From contig NZ_CP142362.1 of assembly GCF_035918395.1 (NCBI RefSeq), forward strand, positions 2,455,501 to 2,519,500: 64,000 nt of DNA, written 5' to 3'. The position numbers were made by a program, and so were the translations under genes. Numbering within the stretch: position 1 is the stretch's first letter; each line of letters begins with the position of its first letter. The notes beneath the pieces were generated by a model that was given only the letters and a program-made list of their open reading frames with translations, made no database searches and was not told the origin of the DNA. This stretch comes from Mycolicibacterium sp. ND9-15. GTDB taxonomy: Bacteria; Actinomycetota; Actinomycetes; Mycobacteriales; Mycobacteriaceae. Shown piece by piece: positions 37,683 through 46,824 of this stretch.

Positions 37683-39128
37683 CTAGCGCGCGGAGGAGAC
37701 CGCTTCGGTGAGCGCGGCGTTGATCGCGTCCACCCGGTCCTTGGCGTCACCGAACAGCATCTGGGTGTTCTGACGGAAGAACAGCGGGTTCTGCACGCCT
37801 GCGTAGCCCGAGGCCATGGACCGTTTGAACACGATGACGTCGTTGGCGTTCCACACCGTGAGGACGGGCATGCCCGCGATCGGGCTGCCGGGGTCCTCGG
37901 AGGCCGCCGGGTTGACTGTGTCGTTGGCGCCGATGACGAGCACCACGTCGGTGTCGTCGAAGTCATCGTTGATCTCGTCCATCTCCAGCACGATGTCGTA
38001 GGGCACTTTCGCCTCGGCCAGCAGCACGTTCATGTGGCCGGGCAGTCGTCCCGCGACGGGGTGAATGCCGAACCGCACGTTGACGCCGCGCTCGCGCAGC
38101 TTGCGGGTCAACTCGGCGACACCGTACTGGGCTTGGGCGACGGCCATGCCGTACCCCGGTGTGATGATCACCGAAGTGGCCGATTCGAGCAGCTCGGCCG
38201 CCCCGTCGGCGGTGATCTCTCGGTGCTCGCCGTAGTGCTTGTCGTCGGCGGGCCCGGCCTCGATCCCGAAGCCGCCTGCGATCACCGAGATGAACGAGCG
38301 GTTCATCGCCCTGCACATGATGTAGGACAGGTACGCACCCGAGGAGCCGACGAGCGCGCCGGTGACGATGAGCAGGTCGTTGGACAGCAAGAAGCCCGAA
38401 GCTGCTGCGGCCCAACCGGAATAGCTGTTGAGCATAGACACCACCACCGGCATGTCGCCGCCCCCGATCGAGGCGACCAGGTGCCAGCCGAGCAGCAGCG
38501 CAAGCGCAGTGACCACCGCCAGCAGCCACAGCTGCGGGTCGATCACGAACCAGACGGTGAGCGCGGCGAAGACGACGAGCGCGCCGACATTGAGGAAGTT
38601 CTTGCCGGGCAACATCATCGGCGCGGACTTGATGCGAGCCGAGAGTTTTAGGTTGGCGACGATCGAACCGGTGAACGTCACCGCACCGATGAACACCCCG
38701 ATGACGACCTCGGCCGAATGGATGCCGAGCATGCCCTCCTGCGCCAGCTGCGCGGCCTCGGATCCGGCCAGCTCACCTTCGACGTGCAGATAGCCGTTCC
38801 AGCCGACCAGCACTGCGGCCAGGCCGACGAAGCTGTGCAACAGCGCGATCAACTCGGGCATACCGGTCATCTCGACGACCTTGGCGCGCCACAGGCCGAT
38901 CGCAGCCCCGATGACCATCGCGCCGATGAGCAGCGCCAGGCCCAGCGGTTCGATGTGGCGGGCCAGCGCTAGCGCGATCGTCGCGAGCAGCGCGACGGCC
39001 ATACCGGCGATACCGAAAGCATTTCCGGCCCTTGACGTCTCGTGCTTGGACAGGCCGGCCAGGGCCAGGATGAACAGCAGCGCGGCGACGACGTAGGCGC
39101 CGGTGGCGGCGGTCGATATGGAGAACAT
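37683..39128 (-). CDS. pntB: PntB, NAD(P) transhydrogenase beta subunit
   Basis: This 481-aa protein has about nine transmembrane helices followed by a soluble NADP-binding domain (dIII) from residue 300: [39 protein letters not shown] and [14 protein letters not shown] are the conserved NADP(H) loops. With PntA it couples hydride transfer from NADH to NADP+ to proton entry. It starts 3 bp after pntA ends. Confidence 0.96.
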   Translation of the reverse strand: MFSISTAATGAYVVAALLFILALAGLSKHETSRAGNAFGIAGMAVALLATIALALARHIEPLGLALLIGAMVIGAAIGLWRAKVVEMTGMPELIALLHSFVGLAAVLVGWNGYLHVEGELAGSEAAQLAQEGMLGIHSAEVVIGVFIGAVTFTGSIVANLKLSARIKSAPMMLPGKNFLNVGALVVFAALTVWFVIDPQLWLLAVVTALALLLGWHLVASIGGGDMPVVVSMLNSYSGWAAAASGFLLSNDLLIVTGALVGSSGAYLSYIMCRAMNRSFISVIAGGFGIEAGPADDKHYGEHREITADGAAELLESATSVIITPGYGMAVAQAQYGVAELTRKLRERGVNVRFGIHPVAGRLPGHMNVLLAEAKVPYDIVLEMDEINDDFDDTDVVLVIGANDTVNPAASEDPGSPIAGMPVLTVWNANDVIVFKRSMASGYAGVQNPLFFRQNTQMLFGDAKDRVDAINAALTEAVSSAR

Positions 39129-39131
39129 GAT

Positions 39132-40652
39132 CTAGCTCCTCGTGAACATCGCCAGCATGCGGCGGGTCACCGCGAAGCCGCCGAAGACGTTGATGCTGGC
39201 AAGCAGGATCGCTGCCGTTGCCAGTGCGGTGATGGCGACACTTCCGTGGCCGATCTGCAACAGCGCGCCGACGACGATGATGCCGGAGATCGCGTTGGTC
39301 ACCGACATCAGCGGGGTGTGCAGTGCGTGGTGCACGTTGCCGATCACGTAGTAACCGATCACGATCGCCAACGCGAACACGGTCAGGTGCACCTGCAGTG
39401 CGGCGGGCGAGAGTGCGATCAGAGCGAACAGCACCGCCGCGGCGGCGAACGTCAACCCCAGCCGCCGCGCGGTCGTCATCGGTTGCTTGGCGGTGCCGAC
39501 CTCCACCGGCGCGGCAGCGGCCGCGGGTGCCGCGGACACCTGGACCGGTGGTGGCGGCCACGTGGTCTCGCCGTTGCGGACCACGGTCACCGACCGCTGG
39601 ACGACGTCGTCGAAGTCCAGGGTGAACTGCCCGTCCTTCTCCGGCGTGAGCAACTTGAGCAGGTTCACCAGATTGGTGCCGTATAGCTGCGAGGCGGTTG
39701 CGGGCAGGCGCCCCGCCAGATCGGTGTAGCCGATGATGGTCACGCCGTGGTCGGTGACGATGGCCTGATCCTTCACCGTGCCCTCGACGTTGCCGCCGTT
39801 GGAGGCGGCCATGTCGACGATCACGCTTCCGGGCTTCATCGACGCGACCATGTCCGCGGTGATGATGCGCGGTGCGGGCTTACCCGGGATCAGCGCCGTG
39901 GTGATGATGATGTCGACGTCCTTGGCCAGCTCGGAGTACAGCGCGGCCTCGCGGGCCTTGTAGTCCTCGCCCATCTCTTTGGCGTAACCGGTCGTCGAAA
40001 CTTCAGCCTCCGCCGACTCGATCGACACGTATTCCCCGCCGAGGGAACGGACCTGATCGGCGACCTCCGGCCGCGGGTCCGTCGCTTTCACGATCGCGCC
40101 GAGGCTGCCGGCCGCGCCGATGGCGGCCAACCCGGACACCCCCGCGCCGACCACCAGCACCTTCGCCGGGGGCACCTTGCCGGCCGCGGTCACCTGTCCG
40201 GTGAAGAACCGGCCGAAGCTGTGCGCGGCCTCGACGACTGCCCGATATCCGGCGATGTTCGCCATCGACGACAGCACGTCAAGCGACTGCGCCCGCGAGA
40301 TACGCGGGACGGCATCCATCGCCAGCACGGTGATGGGGCGGGCGGACAGCTTCTCGACGAGCTCCGGGTTTAGCGCCGGGGAGATGAGGCTGACCAGCGT
40401 TGCGCCGTCCTTGAGAAGTGCGATCTCATCGTCCCGGGGAGCGTTGACCTTGAGGACGATGTCGGCGGCCCAGGGGTCACCGATCTCCGCCCCGGCGTCC
40501 TCGTAGGCGGTATCGGCGAAACTGGAGGCAGCGCCCGCGCCCGACTCGACGACGACGGTGTAGCCCAGTTTCAGGAGTGCACCGACGGTCTGCGGGGTGG
40601 CGGCCACCCGCGTTTCACCCGCCTGGGATTCGCTAGGTATCCCGATGATCAT
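39132..40652 (-). CDS. pntA: PntA, NAD(P) transhydrogenase alpha subunit (fused)
   Basis: This 506-aa protein joins the NAD-binding domain (residues 1-370: [37 protein letters not shown]) to three or four membrane helices (from residue 405) through an Ala/Pro linker ([14 protein letters not shown]). The same parts are separate genes (pntAa, pntAb) in M. tuberculosis but one gene in E. coli. The start is ATG 40652 (MIIGIPSES), with CAGACT ending 6 nt upstream, so a leaderless start is possible. Longer upstream frames lack family sequence. Confidence 0.94.
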   Translation of the reverse strand: MIIGIPSESQAGETRVAATPQTVGALLKLGYTVVVESGAGAASSFADTAYEDAGAEIGDPWAADIVLKVNAPRDDEIALLKDGATLVSLISPALNPELVEKLSARPITVLAMDAVPRISRAQSLDVLSSMANIAGYRAVVEAAHSFGRFFTGQVTAAGKVPPAKVLVVGAGVSGLAAIGAAGSLGAIVKATDPRPEVADQVRSLGGEYVSIESAEAEVSTTGYAKEMGEDYKAREAALYSELAKDVDIIITTALIPGKPAPRIITADMVASMKPGSVIVDMAASNGGNVEGTVKDQAIVTDHGVTIIGYTDLAGRLPATASQLYGTNLVNLLKLLTPEKDGQFTLDFDDVVQRSVTVVRNGETTWPPPPVQVSAAPAAAAAPVEVGTAKQPMTTARRLGLTFAAAAVLFALIALSPAALQVHLTVFALAIVIGYYVIGNVHHALHTPLMSVTNAISGIIVVGALLQIGHGSVAITALATAAILLASINVFGGFAVTRRMLAMFTRS

Positions 40653-40954
40653 CCGAAAAGTCTGCCATCTACCGCTTGGCGACCGGCATGGCCCTCCGGT
40701 CATGAGCCGTCCGCTTACCCGGCGTGAGGGATAGACGGCATGGCGAGCGCCATCGAAACTGCTGCCAGATCGCGATATCGCGCCGAATCGCGATCTGTCC
40801 GCAGTCTCGGCGGATTGTTGGATCAGGAGAGATTGCTCGCGACAGCGCGCATCGCGCATCGCACTGGCCGGGGCCGGCCGATCTTTCTCGTCACCTCATC
40901 GGTGATCTACGTCGCCATCCGCATGGCGATCCGGGCGCTTCCTTGCGCAGCCGC
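40653..40954. other. 302-bp stretch without a gene, upstream of pntA
   Basis: I see no convincing gene. A 76-codon plus-strand frame has no ribosome site and a low-complexity Arg/Ala composition. The main structure is the inverted repeat at 40766-40797. CAGACT at 40659-40664 (minus) may be the pntA -10 box. Confidence 0.5.
40766..40797 (-). promoter_or_regulatory. Inverted repeat upstream of pntA
   Basis: CAGATCGCGA (40766-40775) and TCGCGATCTG (40788-40797) are perfect complements around 12 nt. It lies 114 bp before pntA and after the 36-aa gene, so it may be an operator or a terminator. Confidence 0.4.
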
Positions 40955-41065
40955 TCAGACCGGGGGATAGGCCGGTGGCGGATACACCCCGCGGAGGATC
41001 CAGGCGAACCAGTTGATGCCGTACTCCAGCTCGTCGCTCGCGTCATAGTCCGGGTTCGGATCCAT
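40955..41065 (-). CDS. 36-aa acidic/aromatic small protein
   Basis: This ORF of 36 codons starts at ATG 41065, five bases after a good ribosome site (AGAGGTGA), and reads MDPNPDYDASDELEYG, then INWFAWILRGVYPPPAYPPV. The sharp change from acidic start to an aromatic, Pro-rich hydrophobic end looks selected rather than random. I do not know its function; it may associate with the membrane. It is divergent from the TetR gene at 41202. Confidence 0.5.
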   Translation of the reverse strand: MDPNPDYDASDELEYGINWFAWILRGVYPPPAYPPV

Positions 41066-41187
41066 GTGGTCACCTCTCGAGTGCGGCCGGTACTGAACGG
41101 AGTCTAGACCCGGACCGCGGCCGGCGACACCCCAACACCTACACTCCCAACCAGTTGATTGACGCCCGGACGTGGTGCCGGCCTGCA

Positions 41188-41193
41188 TATAGT
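41188..41193 (+). promoter_or_regulatory. -10 box TATAGT, near-leaderless start
   Basis: TATAGT ends 8 nt before the ATG at 41202, so the leader is at most about 2 nt. Confidence 0.55.
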
Positions 41194-41201
41194 GAGTCGC
41201 C

Positions 41202-41885
41202 ATGACCTCTTCGGACGCCGGCACCGGAAACGGGAGGACTCGTCGCGATGAGTTGTTGGCCGTCGCCACCAAGCTCTTCGCCGCGCGCGGGTATCACGGC
41301 ACCCGCATGGACGACATCGCCGACGCGGTGGGCCTGAACAAGGCGACCGTCTACCACTACTACGCCAGCAAGTCGCTGATCCTCTACGACATCTACAAGG
41401 GCGCCGCCGACTTCACCGTCGACGCGCTGCACGACGATCCGTCGGCGTCGGCCCGCGAGACGATCTACCACTTCACCCGGCGACTGCTGGTGGGCATCGC
41501 CAGCGACATCGAGCGCGCGGCGGTGTACTTCCAGGAGGGCCCCTACATCAGCGAGTGGTTCACCGAGGACCAGGTGGCCTACATCCGCGAAAAGGAGACC
41601 CAGGTCTACGAGCACGTGCGCGACGTGATCGACCGCGGCATCGCCAGCGGCGAGTTCTACGACTGCGACTCCCATGTGCTGGCGTTGGGCTACATCGGCA
41701 TGACGCTGGGCGCCTATCGCTGGCTGCGGCCCCACGGCAGGCGCACGGCGGCCGAAATCGCCGTCGAGTTCAGCACGGCGCTGCTGCGCGGCTTGATCCG
41801 CGACGAGTCGGTGCGGGCGGACTCGCCGTTGGGCATTCAGGTGGACGCACTGTCCGGCGAACCCGACGCTGCGGCCGCGCCGTGA
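41202..41885 (+). CDS. TetR-family transcriptional regulator (Rv0158-like)
   Basis: This 227-aa regulator has the N-terminal TetR helix-turn-helix (RRDELLAVATKLFAARGYHG, then NKATVYHYYASKSLI) and a C-terminal domain of the TetR_C_33/KstR2-like size. Its stop overlaps the start of the downstream acyl-CoA dehydrogenase (GTGA), so it likely controls that operon and itself and responds to an acyl-CoA. A TATAGT box lies 8 nt upstream of the ATG. Confidence 0.88.
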   Translation: MTSSDAGTGNGRTRRDELLAVATKLFAARGYHGTRMDDIADAVGLNKATVYHYYASKSLILYDIYKGAADFTVDALHDDPSASARETIYHFTRRLLVGIASDIERAAVYFQEGPYISEWFTEDQVAYIREKETQVYEHVRDVIDRGIASGEFYDCDSHVLALGYIGMTLGAYRWLRPHGRRTAAEIAVEFSTALLRGLIRDESVRADSPLGIQVDALSGEPDAAAAP

Positions 41886-43678
41886 AGTCGCTCCTGCTGT
41901 CGCGCCGCGACCTGGACTTCCTTCTCTATGAGTGGTTGCGGGTCGACGAGCTGACCGAACGCGAGCGGTTCGCCGAGCATTCACGCGAGACCTTCGACGC
42001 CGTGCTGGATCTGTGCGAGCAGTTGGCGACGCGGTACTTCGCGACGCACAACAAGAAGAGCGACACCTGCGAGCCGACCTTCGACGGCGAGAAGGTCACG
42101 GTCATACCGGAGGTCAAGGAAGCCTGGGATGCGTTCGCGCAGGCCGACCTCATGGCGATGGCGATGGAGCACCGGCTCGGTGGCGCGCAGTTGCCCGCCA
42201 CCGTGGCGCAGGCCGCGGTTGCCTGGTTCTCCGCGGCGAACCTCAGCACGACCGGTTACCTGATGCTCACGATCGCCAACGCGAACCTGTTGGCCCGGTT
42301 CGGCACCGAGGAGCAGATCGACGGGTTCGTCAAACCGATGCTGGCCGGCCGGTTCTCGGGGACCATGGCGCTGTCGGAGACGCAGGCGGGTTCGTCGTTG
42401 GCCGATATCCTGACCCGCGCCGAACCGCAGGAGGGCGGCAGCTATCGGCTGTTCGGGTCGAAGATGTGGATCTCCGGGGCCGAGCACGAACTGACCGACA
42501 ACATCGTCAACCTGGTGCTCGCCAAGATCCCCGGCGGGCCGCCGGGCACCAAGGGCATCTCGCTGTTCATCGTGCCCAAGTACCTGCTCGATGCGGACGG
42601 TGCGATCGGCGAACGTAACGACGTGGTGCTGGCCGGGCTGAACCACAAGATGGGGCAGCGCGGTATCACGAACACTGTGCTGAACCTCGGCGAGGGCGCC
42701 TACACCCCCGGCGGCCGGCCGGGGGCGGTCGGCTACCTCGTCGGCGAGGCCCACCGCGGCATCGCCTACATGTTCACGATGATGAACGAGGCACGTCTCG
42801 GGGTCGGGATGGGCGCGGTCGCGCTCGGCTACACCGGCTACCTCAAATCGGTGGAGTACGCCCGCGAGCGCCCCCAGGGCCGTCCGCTCACCTCCAACAA
42901 TCCCTCGACACCGCAGGTCCCGATCATCGCGCACCCGGATGTGAAACGAATGTTGTTGGCGCAGAAGGCGTATGCCGAAGGCGGGCTGGCGCTGCTGTTG
43001 TACTGCGCGAAGCTGGTCGATCTTGCGCACAGCGCCGCTTCCGACGAGGAGCGGGACAGCACCACACTGCTGCTGGAGATGCTGACCCCGGTCGGCAAGA
43101 GCTGGCCGTCGCAATGGTGTCTGGAAGCCAACAGCCTGGCCATCCAGGTGCACGGCGGATACGGCTACACCCGCGAGTACGACGTCGAGCAGCACTACCG
43201 CGACAACCGGCTCAATCCCATCCACGAGGGCACGCACGGAATCCAGAGCCTTGACCTGTTGGGCCGAAAGGTCCCCGCGCGCGGCGGGGCCGGCCTGGCC
43301 GCGGTGGGCACCGCGATCGGGCGGACGGTGGCGGAGGCGGGCGCGCTCGGCGGCCAGACCGCCGAGCACGCAGTCTTGCTCGACGCCGCATGGCAACGCC
43401 TCGCCGCCGTGACCGCCGAGATATTCGGCTCCGGCGATATCGAGGCCGCGATGGCCAACAGCGTGGTCTACCTCGAGGCGTTCGGGCACATCGTCGTCGC
43501 CTGGATCTGGTTGCAGCAGGAGGTTGCCGCGCACGGTCATGACGGAGACTTCTATGACGGTAAGCGTCAGGCCGCCCGTTACTTCTTCCGCTACGAACTG
43601 CCCAAGACCGCACCGCAACTCGACCTCCTCGCGAGCCTGGACCGCACCACCCTGGAGATGCGCGACAGCTGGTTCTGA
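41882..43678 (+). CDS. FadE5-like acyl-CoA dehydrogenase
   Basis: This 598-aa enzyme is the long type of acyl-CoA dehydrogenase with an extra N-terminal helix and a C-terminal four-helix domain, as in FadE5. Key segments are MALSETQAGSSLADI, GSKMWISGAEHELTDN, MNEARLGVGMGAVALGYTGY and NPIHEGTHGIQSLDL. The catalytic Glu is probably the one in HEGT. The C-terminal block ends YFFRYELPKTAPQL. FadE5 acts on a broad range of acyl-CoA chain lengths. It starts at the GTG that overlaps the TetR stop. Confidence 0.88.
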   Translation: MKSLLLSRRDLDFLLYEWLRVDELTERERFAEHSRETFDAVLDLCEQLATRYFATHNKKSDTCEPTFDGEKVTVIPEVKEAWDAFAQADLMAMAMEHRLGGAQLPATVAQAAVAWFSAANLSTTGYLMLTIANANLLARFGTEEQIDGFVKPMLAGRFSGTMALSETQAGSSLADILTRAEPQEGGSYRLFGSKMWISGAEHELTDNIVNLVLAKIPGGPPGTKGISLFIVPKYLLDADGAIGERNDVVLAGLNHKMGQRGITNTVLNLGEGAYTPGGRPGAVGYLVGEAHRGIAYMFTMMNEARLGVGMGAVALGYTGYLKSVEYARERPQGRPLTSNNPSTPQVPIIAHPDVKRMLLAQKAYAEGGLALLLYCAKLVDLAHSAASDEERDSTTLLLEMLTPVGKSWPSQWCLEANSLAIQVHGGYGYTREYDVEQHYRDNRLNPIHEGTHGIQSLDLLGRKVPARGGAGLAAVGTAIGRTVAEAGALGGQTAEHAVLLDAAWQRLAAVTAEIFGSGDIEAAMANSVVYLEAFGHIVVAWIWLQQEVAAHGHDGDFYDGKRQAARYFFRYELPKTAPQLDLLASLDRTTLEMRDSWF

Positions 43679-43785
43679 CCGGCAAGTTGTTTAGCCTTCC
43701 GATGTCACCGGGAAGCCGGTCGGGCGATGATTTCCAACACTTTCGACGAGACCTGGGATCAGTTCTGGACCGAACTGGCGACTAG
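43679..43785. other. Intergenic flank left of the IS5-type element
   Basis: A 23-codon frame starting MISNTFDETWDQFWTELA at 43727 runs into the insertion. It may be the beginning of a broken gene or chance; I recognise no family. The last four bases (43782-43785) are the left CTAG target copy. Confidence 0.3.
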
Positions 43786-44372
43786 GGCGTGTCTGATAAA
43801 TGGGGTAGCCAGAGGGTGATGGCGCGTAGGACTGCTGCGCCGCGGTAGACGATGGCGAGTTTGTCGTAGCGGGTGGCCAATCCGCGCCATTGCTTAACGA
43901 CGTTGAAGTTGCGTTCAACGACGTTGCGGCCCTTGTAATCCTCGGCGTCGAAAGCCGGTGGTCGTCCGCCGCGCGATCCTCGCCGCTTGCGGTGGGCGAT
44001 CTGATCGGACGGTTCGGGAATCACTGCGCCGATGCCGCGCCGGCGGAGTCGAGTGCGGGTCACGCGGCTGGAATAGGCCCGATCCCCGCGGACGCGATCA
44101 GGACGAGTACGCGCTCGGCCACCGCGGCGGCGGTCCACTTTCAAGTGCGCGAGCAAATGCTCGAACACCGGCCCGTCGTGGGCTTGGCCAGGGCCCACAA
44201 GCACCACCATGGGTCGTCCTCGGCCGTCGACGAGGTGATGGATCTTGCTGGTCAGCCCGCCGCGTGAGCGACCGATACCGTGGTCAGGCGGCTCGACGCC
44301 CGGATTCGTGTAATTCGACCCAGCCCCCTGTGTGGCGGGTGACGTTCGTGGCGTGCTGATGGGCGCGCGCAA
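43782..44372 (-). CDS. IS5-family transposase, second reading frame
   Basis: This frame encodes the C-terminal part: NYTNPGVEPPDHGIGRSRGG, LVDGRGRPMVVLVGPGQAHD, the DRAYSS segment with a catalytic Asp, and VVERNFNVVKQWRGLATRYDK with the catalytic Glu and the Y-R-K signature. It overlaps the upstream frame by 89 bp and would be joined to it by a programmed frameshift. Its last two codons use the CTAG target copy: the final Pro takes the C and TAG is the stop. Confidence 0.85.
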   Translation of the reverse strand: MRAPISTPRTSPATQGAGSNYTNPGVEPPDHGIGRSRGGLTSKIHHLVDGRGRPMVVLVGPGQAHDGPVFEHLLAHLKVDRRRGGRARTRPDRVRGDRAYSSRVTRTRLRRRGIGAVIPEPSDQIAHRKRRGSRGGRPPAFDAEDYKGRNVVERNFNVVKQWRGLATRYDKLAIVYRGAAVLRAITLWLPHLSDTP

Positions 44373-44725
44373 TCGTGGAATCCACGGCCACCGCCCAATC
44401 GATGATCCCGGCCTCCTCGGCGGCGGCTAGCAACCGCGCCAACACGCTGTCCCAGGTGCCATCGGCACTCATCCGTCGATGCCAGGTCCAGATCGACTGC
44501 CACGGCCCAAACGCCTCGGGAACATCACGCCAGGCGATTCCACACCGATACCGATAGATGATCCCCTCCACCATCGAGCGGGCATTCTGGAAAGGCCTGC
44601 CCCGCTTGCCCGTCCGCACTGGCAACAGATCCTCGATCAACGCCCACTGGGCATCGGACAACAACTCGAATCGCGACATCCCTCAAGCTTCAGGCACAGC
44701 ACCCAAAACCTTTGTCAGACACGCC
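43786..44725 (-). mobile_element. IS5-family insertion sequence, 940 bp
   Basis: The ends are inverted repeats GGCGTGTCTGATAAA and its complement GGCGTGTCTGACAAA (one mismatch in 15). A 4-bp CTAG duplication flanks both sides (43782-43785 and 44726-44729), the target type of IS5-like elements. Two overlapping transposase frames run on the minus strand and look intact. Confidence 0.93.
44284..44679 (-). CDS. IS5-family transposase, first reading frame
   Basis: This 131-aa frame carries the N-terminal domain of the transposase: LSDAQWALIEDLLP, GRPFQNARSMVEGIIYRYR, GIAWRDVPEAFGPWQS, and AVAVDSTIARAHQHA, which holds the first catalytic Asp. It stops at 44284 after the frame change region. Together with the overlapping second frame it makes a full DDE transposase of about 300 residues. 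Confidence 0.87.
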   Translation of the reverse strand: MSRFELLSDAQWALIEDLLPVRTGKRGRPFQNARSMVEGIIYRYRCGIAWRDVPEAFGPWQSIWTWHRRMSADGTWDSVLARLLAAAEEAGIIDWAVAVDSTIARAHQHATNVTRHTGGWVELHESGRRAA

Positions 44726-45832
44726 CTAGTCGAAGCGGATGACCTGACGCAGCGCCCTGCCGTCGGCGAGTTCGTCCATGCCCGAGTTGATTTCGTCGAG
44801 CGTGATCGTCGAGGACACCAGTGACCCCACGGGCAGCCGTCCCGCGCGCCACAATCCCACAAAGTAGGGGATCTCCCGCGAAGGCACCGCCGAACCCAGA
44901 TAGCTGCCGACCAGCGACCGACCTTCGGCGACAAACCCCAACGGCGACAAAGATATTCGCGCGTCAGAACGGGGCAGGCCGACCGTGACCGTCCGCCCGC
45001 CCGCGGCGGTGAGGTCGACCGCGGCCTCGAGGGCAGCCGGATCGCCGACGGCTTCGATCACGACGGCCGCTTTGAGCCCGCGCTCGCGCGCCTCCTCTGG
45101 GGTGCATACGTCGTGCACACCGATGGCACGTGCCCGCTCGAGCTTGCCGGGCAGCCGGTCGACGCCCACCACACGGACGTCGTCCTGGGCCAGCGCGGTG
45201 AGCGCTGCCGCCATGCCGACGCCGCCGAGCCCGACGACCGCCACGGTGTCGCCCGGCCGGGGTCGGCCGGCGTTGATCACCGCGCCACCGCCGGTCAGCA
45301 CCGCGCAGCCGAGCAGCGAGGCCTCGACCGCGGGCACGTCGCCGGGTACCGGCTCCGCCGAGCGCCGGTCGACCACGGCGTGGCCGGCGAAACCGGAAAC
45401 GCCGAGGTGGTGGTGGACGGGGCGGCCGTCGCGCGACAGCCGGCGTTCACCGGCCATCAACGTGCCCGCCGCGTTGGCCGCGCTGCCCGGCTCGCAAGGG
45501 GTCAGGCCGTCGGTCGCGCACGCCGCGCAGTCGCCGCACCGAGGCAGGAACGTCATCACCACGCGGGTGCCCATAGCCACGTCGGTGACACCGGCGCCGA
45601 CCTCCTCGACGACGCCGGCGGCCTCGTGGCCGAGCAGCATCGGCACCGGCCGGGCCCGGTTGCCGTCGACCACCGACAGGTCGGAGTGGCACAGCCCGGC
45701 CGCCTCGATGCGCACGAGCAGCTCACCCGGCCCCGGCGGCGCCAGCTCGAGTTCCCCGACCGACAGTGGCCTCGACTCGGCGTACGGCCGGGAGCGGCCG
45801 GTCTCCTCCAACACGGCACCGCGGATCCTCAT
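44726..45832 (-). CDS. adhE1: Zinc-type alcohol dehydrogenase (AdhE1-like)
   Basis: This 368-aa MDR alcohol dehydrogenase has the catalytic zinc ligands in AGLCHSDLS and LGHEAAGVV and the structural zinc cysteines in PRCGDCAACATDGLTPC. The NAD-binding motif is VVGLGGVGMAAALTALA. It resembles the Rv0162c (adhE1) class III-like group; the substrate is unknown, possibly a primary alcohol or aldehyde. The stop codon TAG is part of the CTAG duplicated by the IS5-type element, so the coding region is complete. The start ATG 45832 lies 60 bp from the divergent thioesterase gene. Confidence 0.88.
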   Translation of the reverse strand: MRIRGAVLEETGRSRPYAESRPLSVGELELAPPGPGELLVRIEAAGLCHSDLSVVDGNRARPVPMLLGHEAAGVVEEVGAGVTDVAMGTRVVMTFLPRCGDCAACATDGLTPCEPGSAANAAGTLMAGERRLSRDGRPVHHHLGVSGFAGHAVVDRRSAEPVPGDVPAVEASLLGCAVLTGGGAVINAGRPRPGDTVAVVGLGGVGMAAALTALAQDDVRVVGVDRLPGKLERARAIGVHDVCTPEEARERGLKAAVVIEAVGDPAALEAAVDLTAAGGRTVTVGLPRSDARISLSPLGFVAEGRSLVGSYLGSAVPSREIPYFVGLWRAGRLPVGSLVSSTITLDEINSGMDELADGRALRQVIRFD

Positions 45833-45892
45833 CGGAACCAGCCTGCCTTCGCGCCGGCCGAGCCGGCAACTGCGCTCTGCCAGACTGCTGCC

Positions 45893-46345
45893 ATGACCGA
45901 GCGGGAACCGGCCGTCACGCCACGCGAAGACGACTTCCCGGTGCACTGGCCTGTGACGACCAGGTGGGCAGACAACGACATGTTCGGCCACCTCAACAAC
46001 GCGGTGTACTACGCGTTGTTCGACACGGCGATCAACGGCTGGATCAACACCAGCATCAAGGTCGATCCGCTGACGGTGCCGTGGCTGGGGGTGGTGGCCG
46101 AATCGGGCTGCCGGTACCTGGCCGAGTTGCGGTTCCCGGAACCACTTTCGGTCGGCCTGGCGGTGACGCGGTTGGGCACCAGCAGCGTCACGTACCAATT
46201 GGGGCTGTGGGCTCAGGACGGTCCGGTCGCTGCGGTCGGGCACTGGGTGCATGTCTACGTCGCCAGGGCCGGTCGCAGGCCGGTGCCGATCCCGGAGCCG
46301 ATCCGCGGCCTGCTGGAAATGGCGCGCGTCGACCCCGGCGTGTAG
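45893..46345 (+). CDS. Hot-dog fold acyl-CoA thioesterase (Rv0163-like)
   Basis: This 150-aa protein has the 4HBT thioesterase signature TTRWADNDMFGHLNNAVYYA, with the catalytic Asp in DNDMFGH. It would hydrolyse a short or medium acyl-CoA. CAGACT (45881-45886) ends 6 nt before the ATG, a possible leaderless start. It is divergent from adhE1 and lies 16 bp before the SRPBCC gene, matching the Rv0163-Rv0164 pair. Confidence 0.85.
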   Translation: MTEREPAVTPREDDFPVHWPVTTRWADNDMFGHLNNAVYYALFDTAINGWINTSIKVDPLTVPWLGVVAESGCRYLAELRFPEPLSVGLAVTRLGTSSVTYQLGLWAQDGPVAAVGHWVHVYVARAGRRPVPIPEPIRGLLEMARVDPGV

Positions 46346-46349
46346 TCGA

Positions 46350-46355
46350 TATGCT
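46350..46355 (+). promoter_or_regulatory. -10 box TATGCT, leaderless start
   Basis: TATGCT ends 6 nt before the ATG at 46362. Confidence 0.5.
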
Positions 46356-46361
46356 CGTCGA

Positions 46362-46802
46362 ATGCCGCTCGTGAGCAAGACCGTCGAGGTGGCCGCCTCC
46401 GCCGAGGCGATCATGGGGATCGTCGCGGACTTCGAGTCCTACCCGCAGTGGAACGACGAGATCCACGGGTGCTGGGTGCTGGCGCGCTACAACGACGGTC
46501 GCCCCAGCCAGTTACGCCTCGACGTGGTCGTGCAAGGCCAGGCCGGCACGTTCATCACTGCGGTGTACTACCCGGGCGAAAACCAGATCTTCACCGTGCT
46601 GCAGCAGGGCGACCACTTCGAGAAGCAGGAGCAGAAGTTCTCCGTGGTGCCGATCGGCGCGACGTCACTGTTGACCGTCGACCTCGACGTCGAGACCAGG
46701 CTGCCCATCCCGAAGCCGATGGTGAAGAAGGCGATTGGTGACACGCTGGACTACCTGGCCGACAACCTCAAGGCCCGCGCCGAGCAGTTGGCCGCGAAGT
46801 AG
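46362..46802 (+). CDS. SRPBCC (START-like) protein, TB18.5-like
   Basis: This 146-aa protein is a helix-grip (polyketide cyclase/START) domain: SKTVEVAASAEAIMGIVADFESYPQWND at the start (shown here in two parts, VEVAASAEAIM and VADFESYPQWND) and a C-terminal helix LDYLADNLKARAEQLAAK. It resembles Rv0164 (TB18.5), and such proteins bind hydrophobic ligands; the ligand is unknown. The ATG at 46362 follows TATGCT by 6 nt, so it may be leaderless. Confidence 0.82.
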   Translation: MPLVSKTVEVAASAEAIMGIVADFESYPQWNDEIHGCWVLARYNDGRPSQLRLDVVVQGQAGTFITAVYYPGENQIFTVLQQGDHFEKQEQKFSVVPIGATSLLTVDLDVETRLPIPKPMVKKAIGDTLDYLADNLKARAEQLAAK

Positions 46803-46824
46803 CGGACGGCGAGCGCGCACTGGC

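Noticed and set aside
40740..40970. A 76-codon plus-strand frame upstream of pntA
   Set aside because: It has no ribosome site, its composition is low complexity, and it covers the inverted repeat and the end of the better-supported small gene.
43727..43800. A short frame starting MISNTFDETWDQFW
   Set aside because: It runs 23 codons at most without the insertion, and no family was recognised. I kept it only as a note on the intergenic flank.
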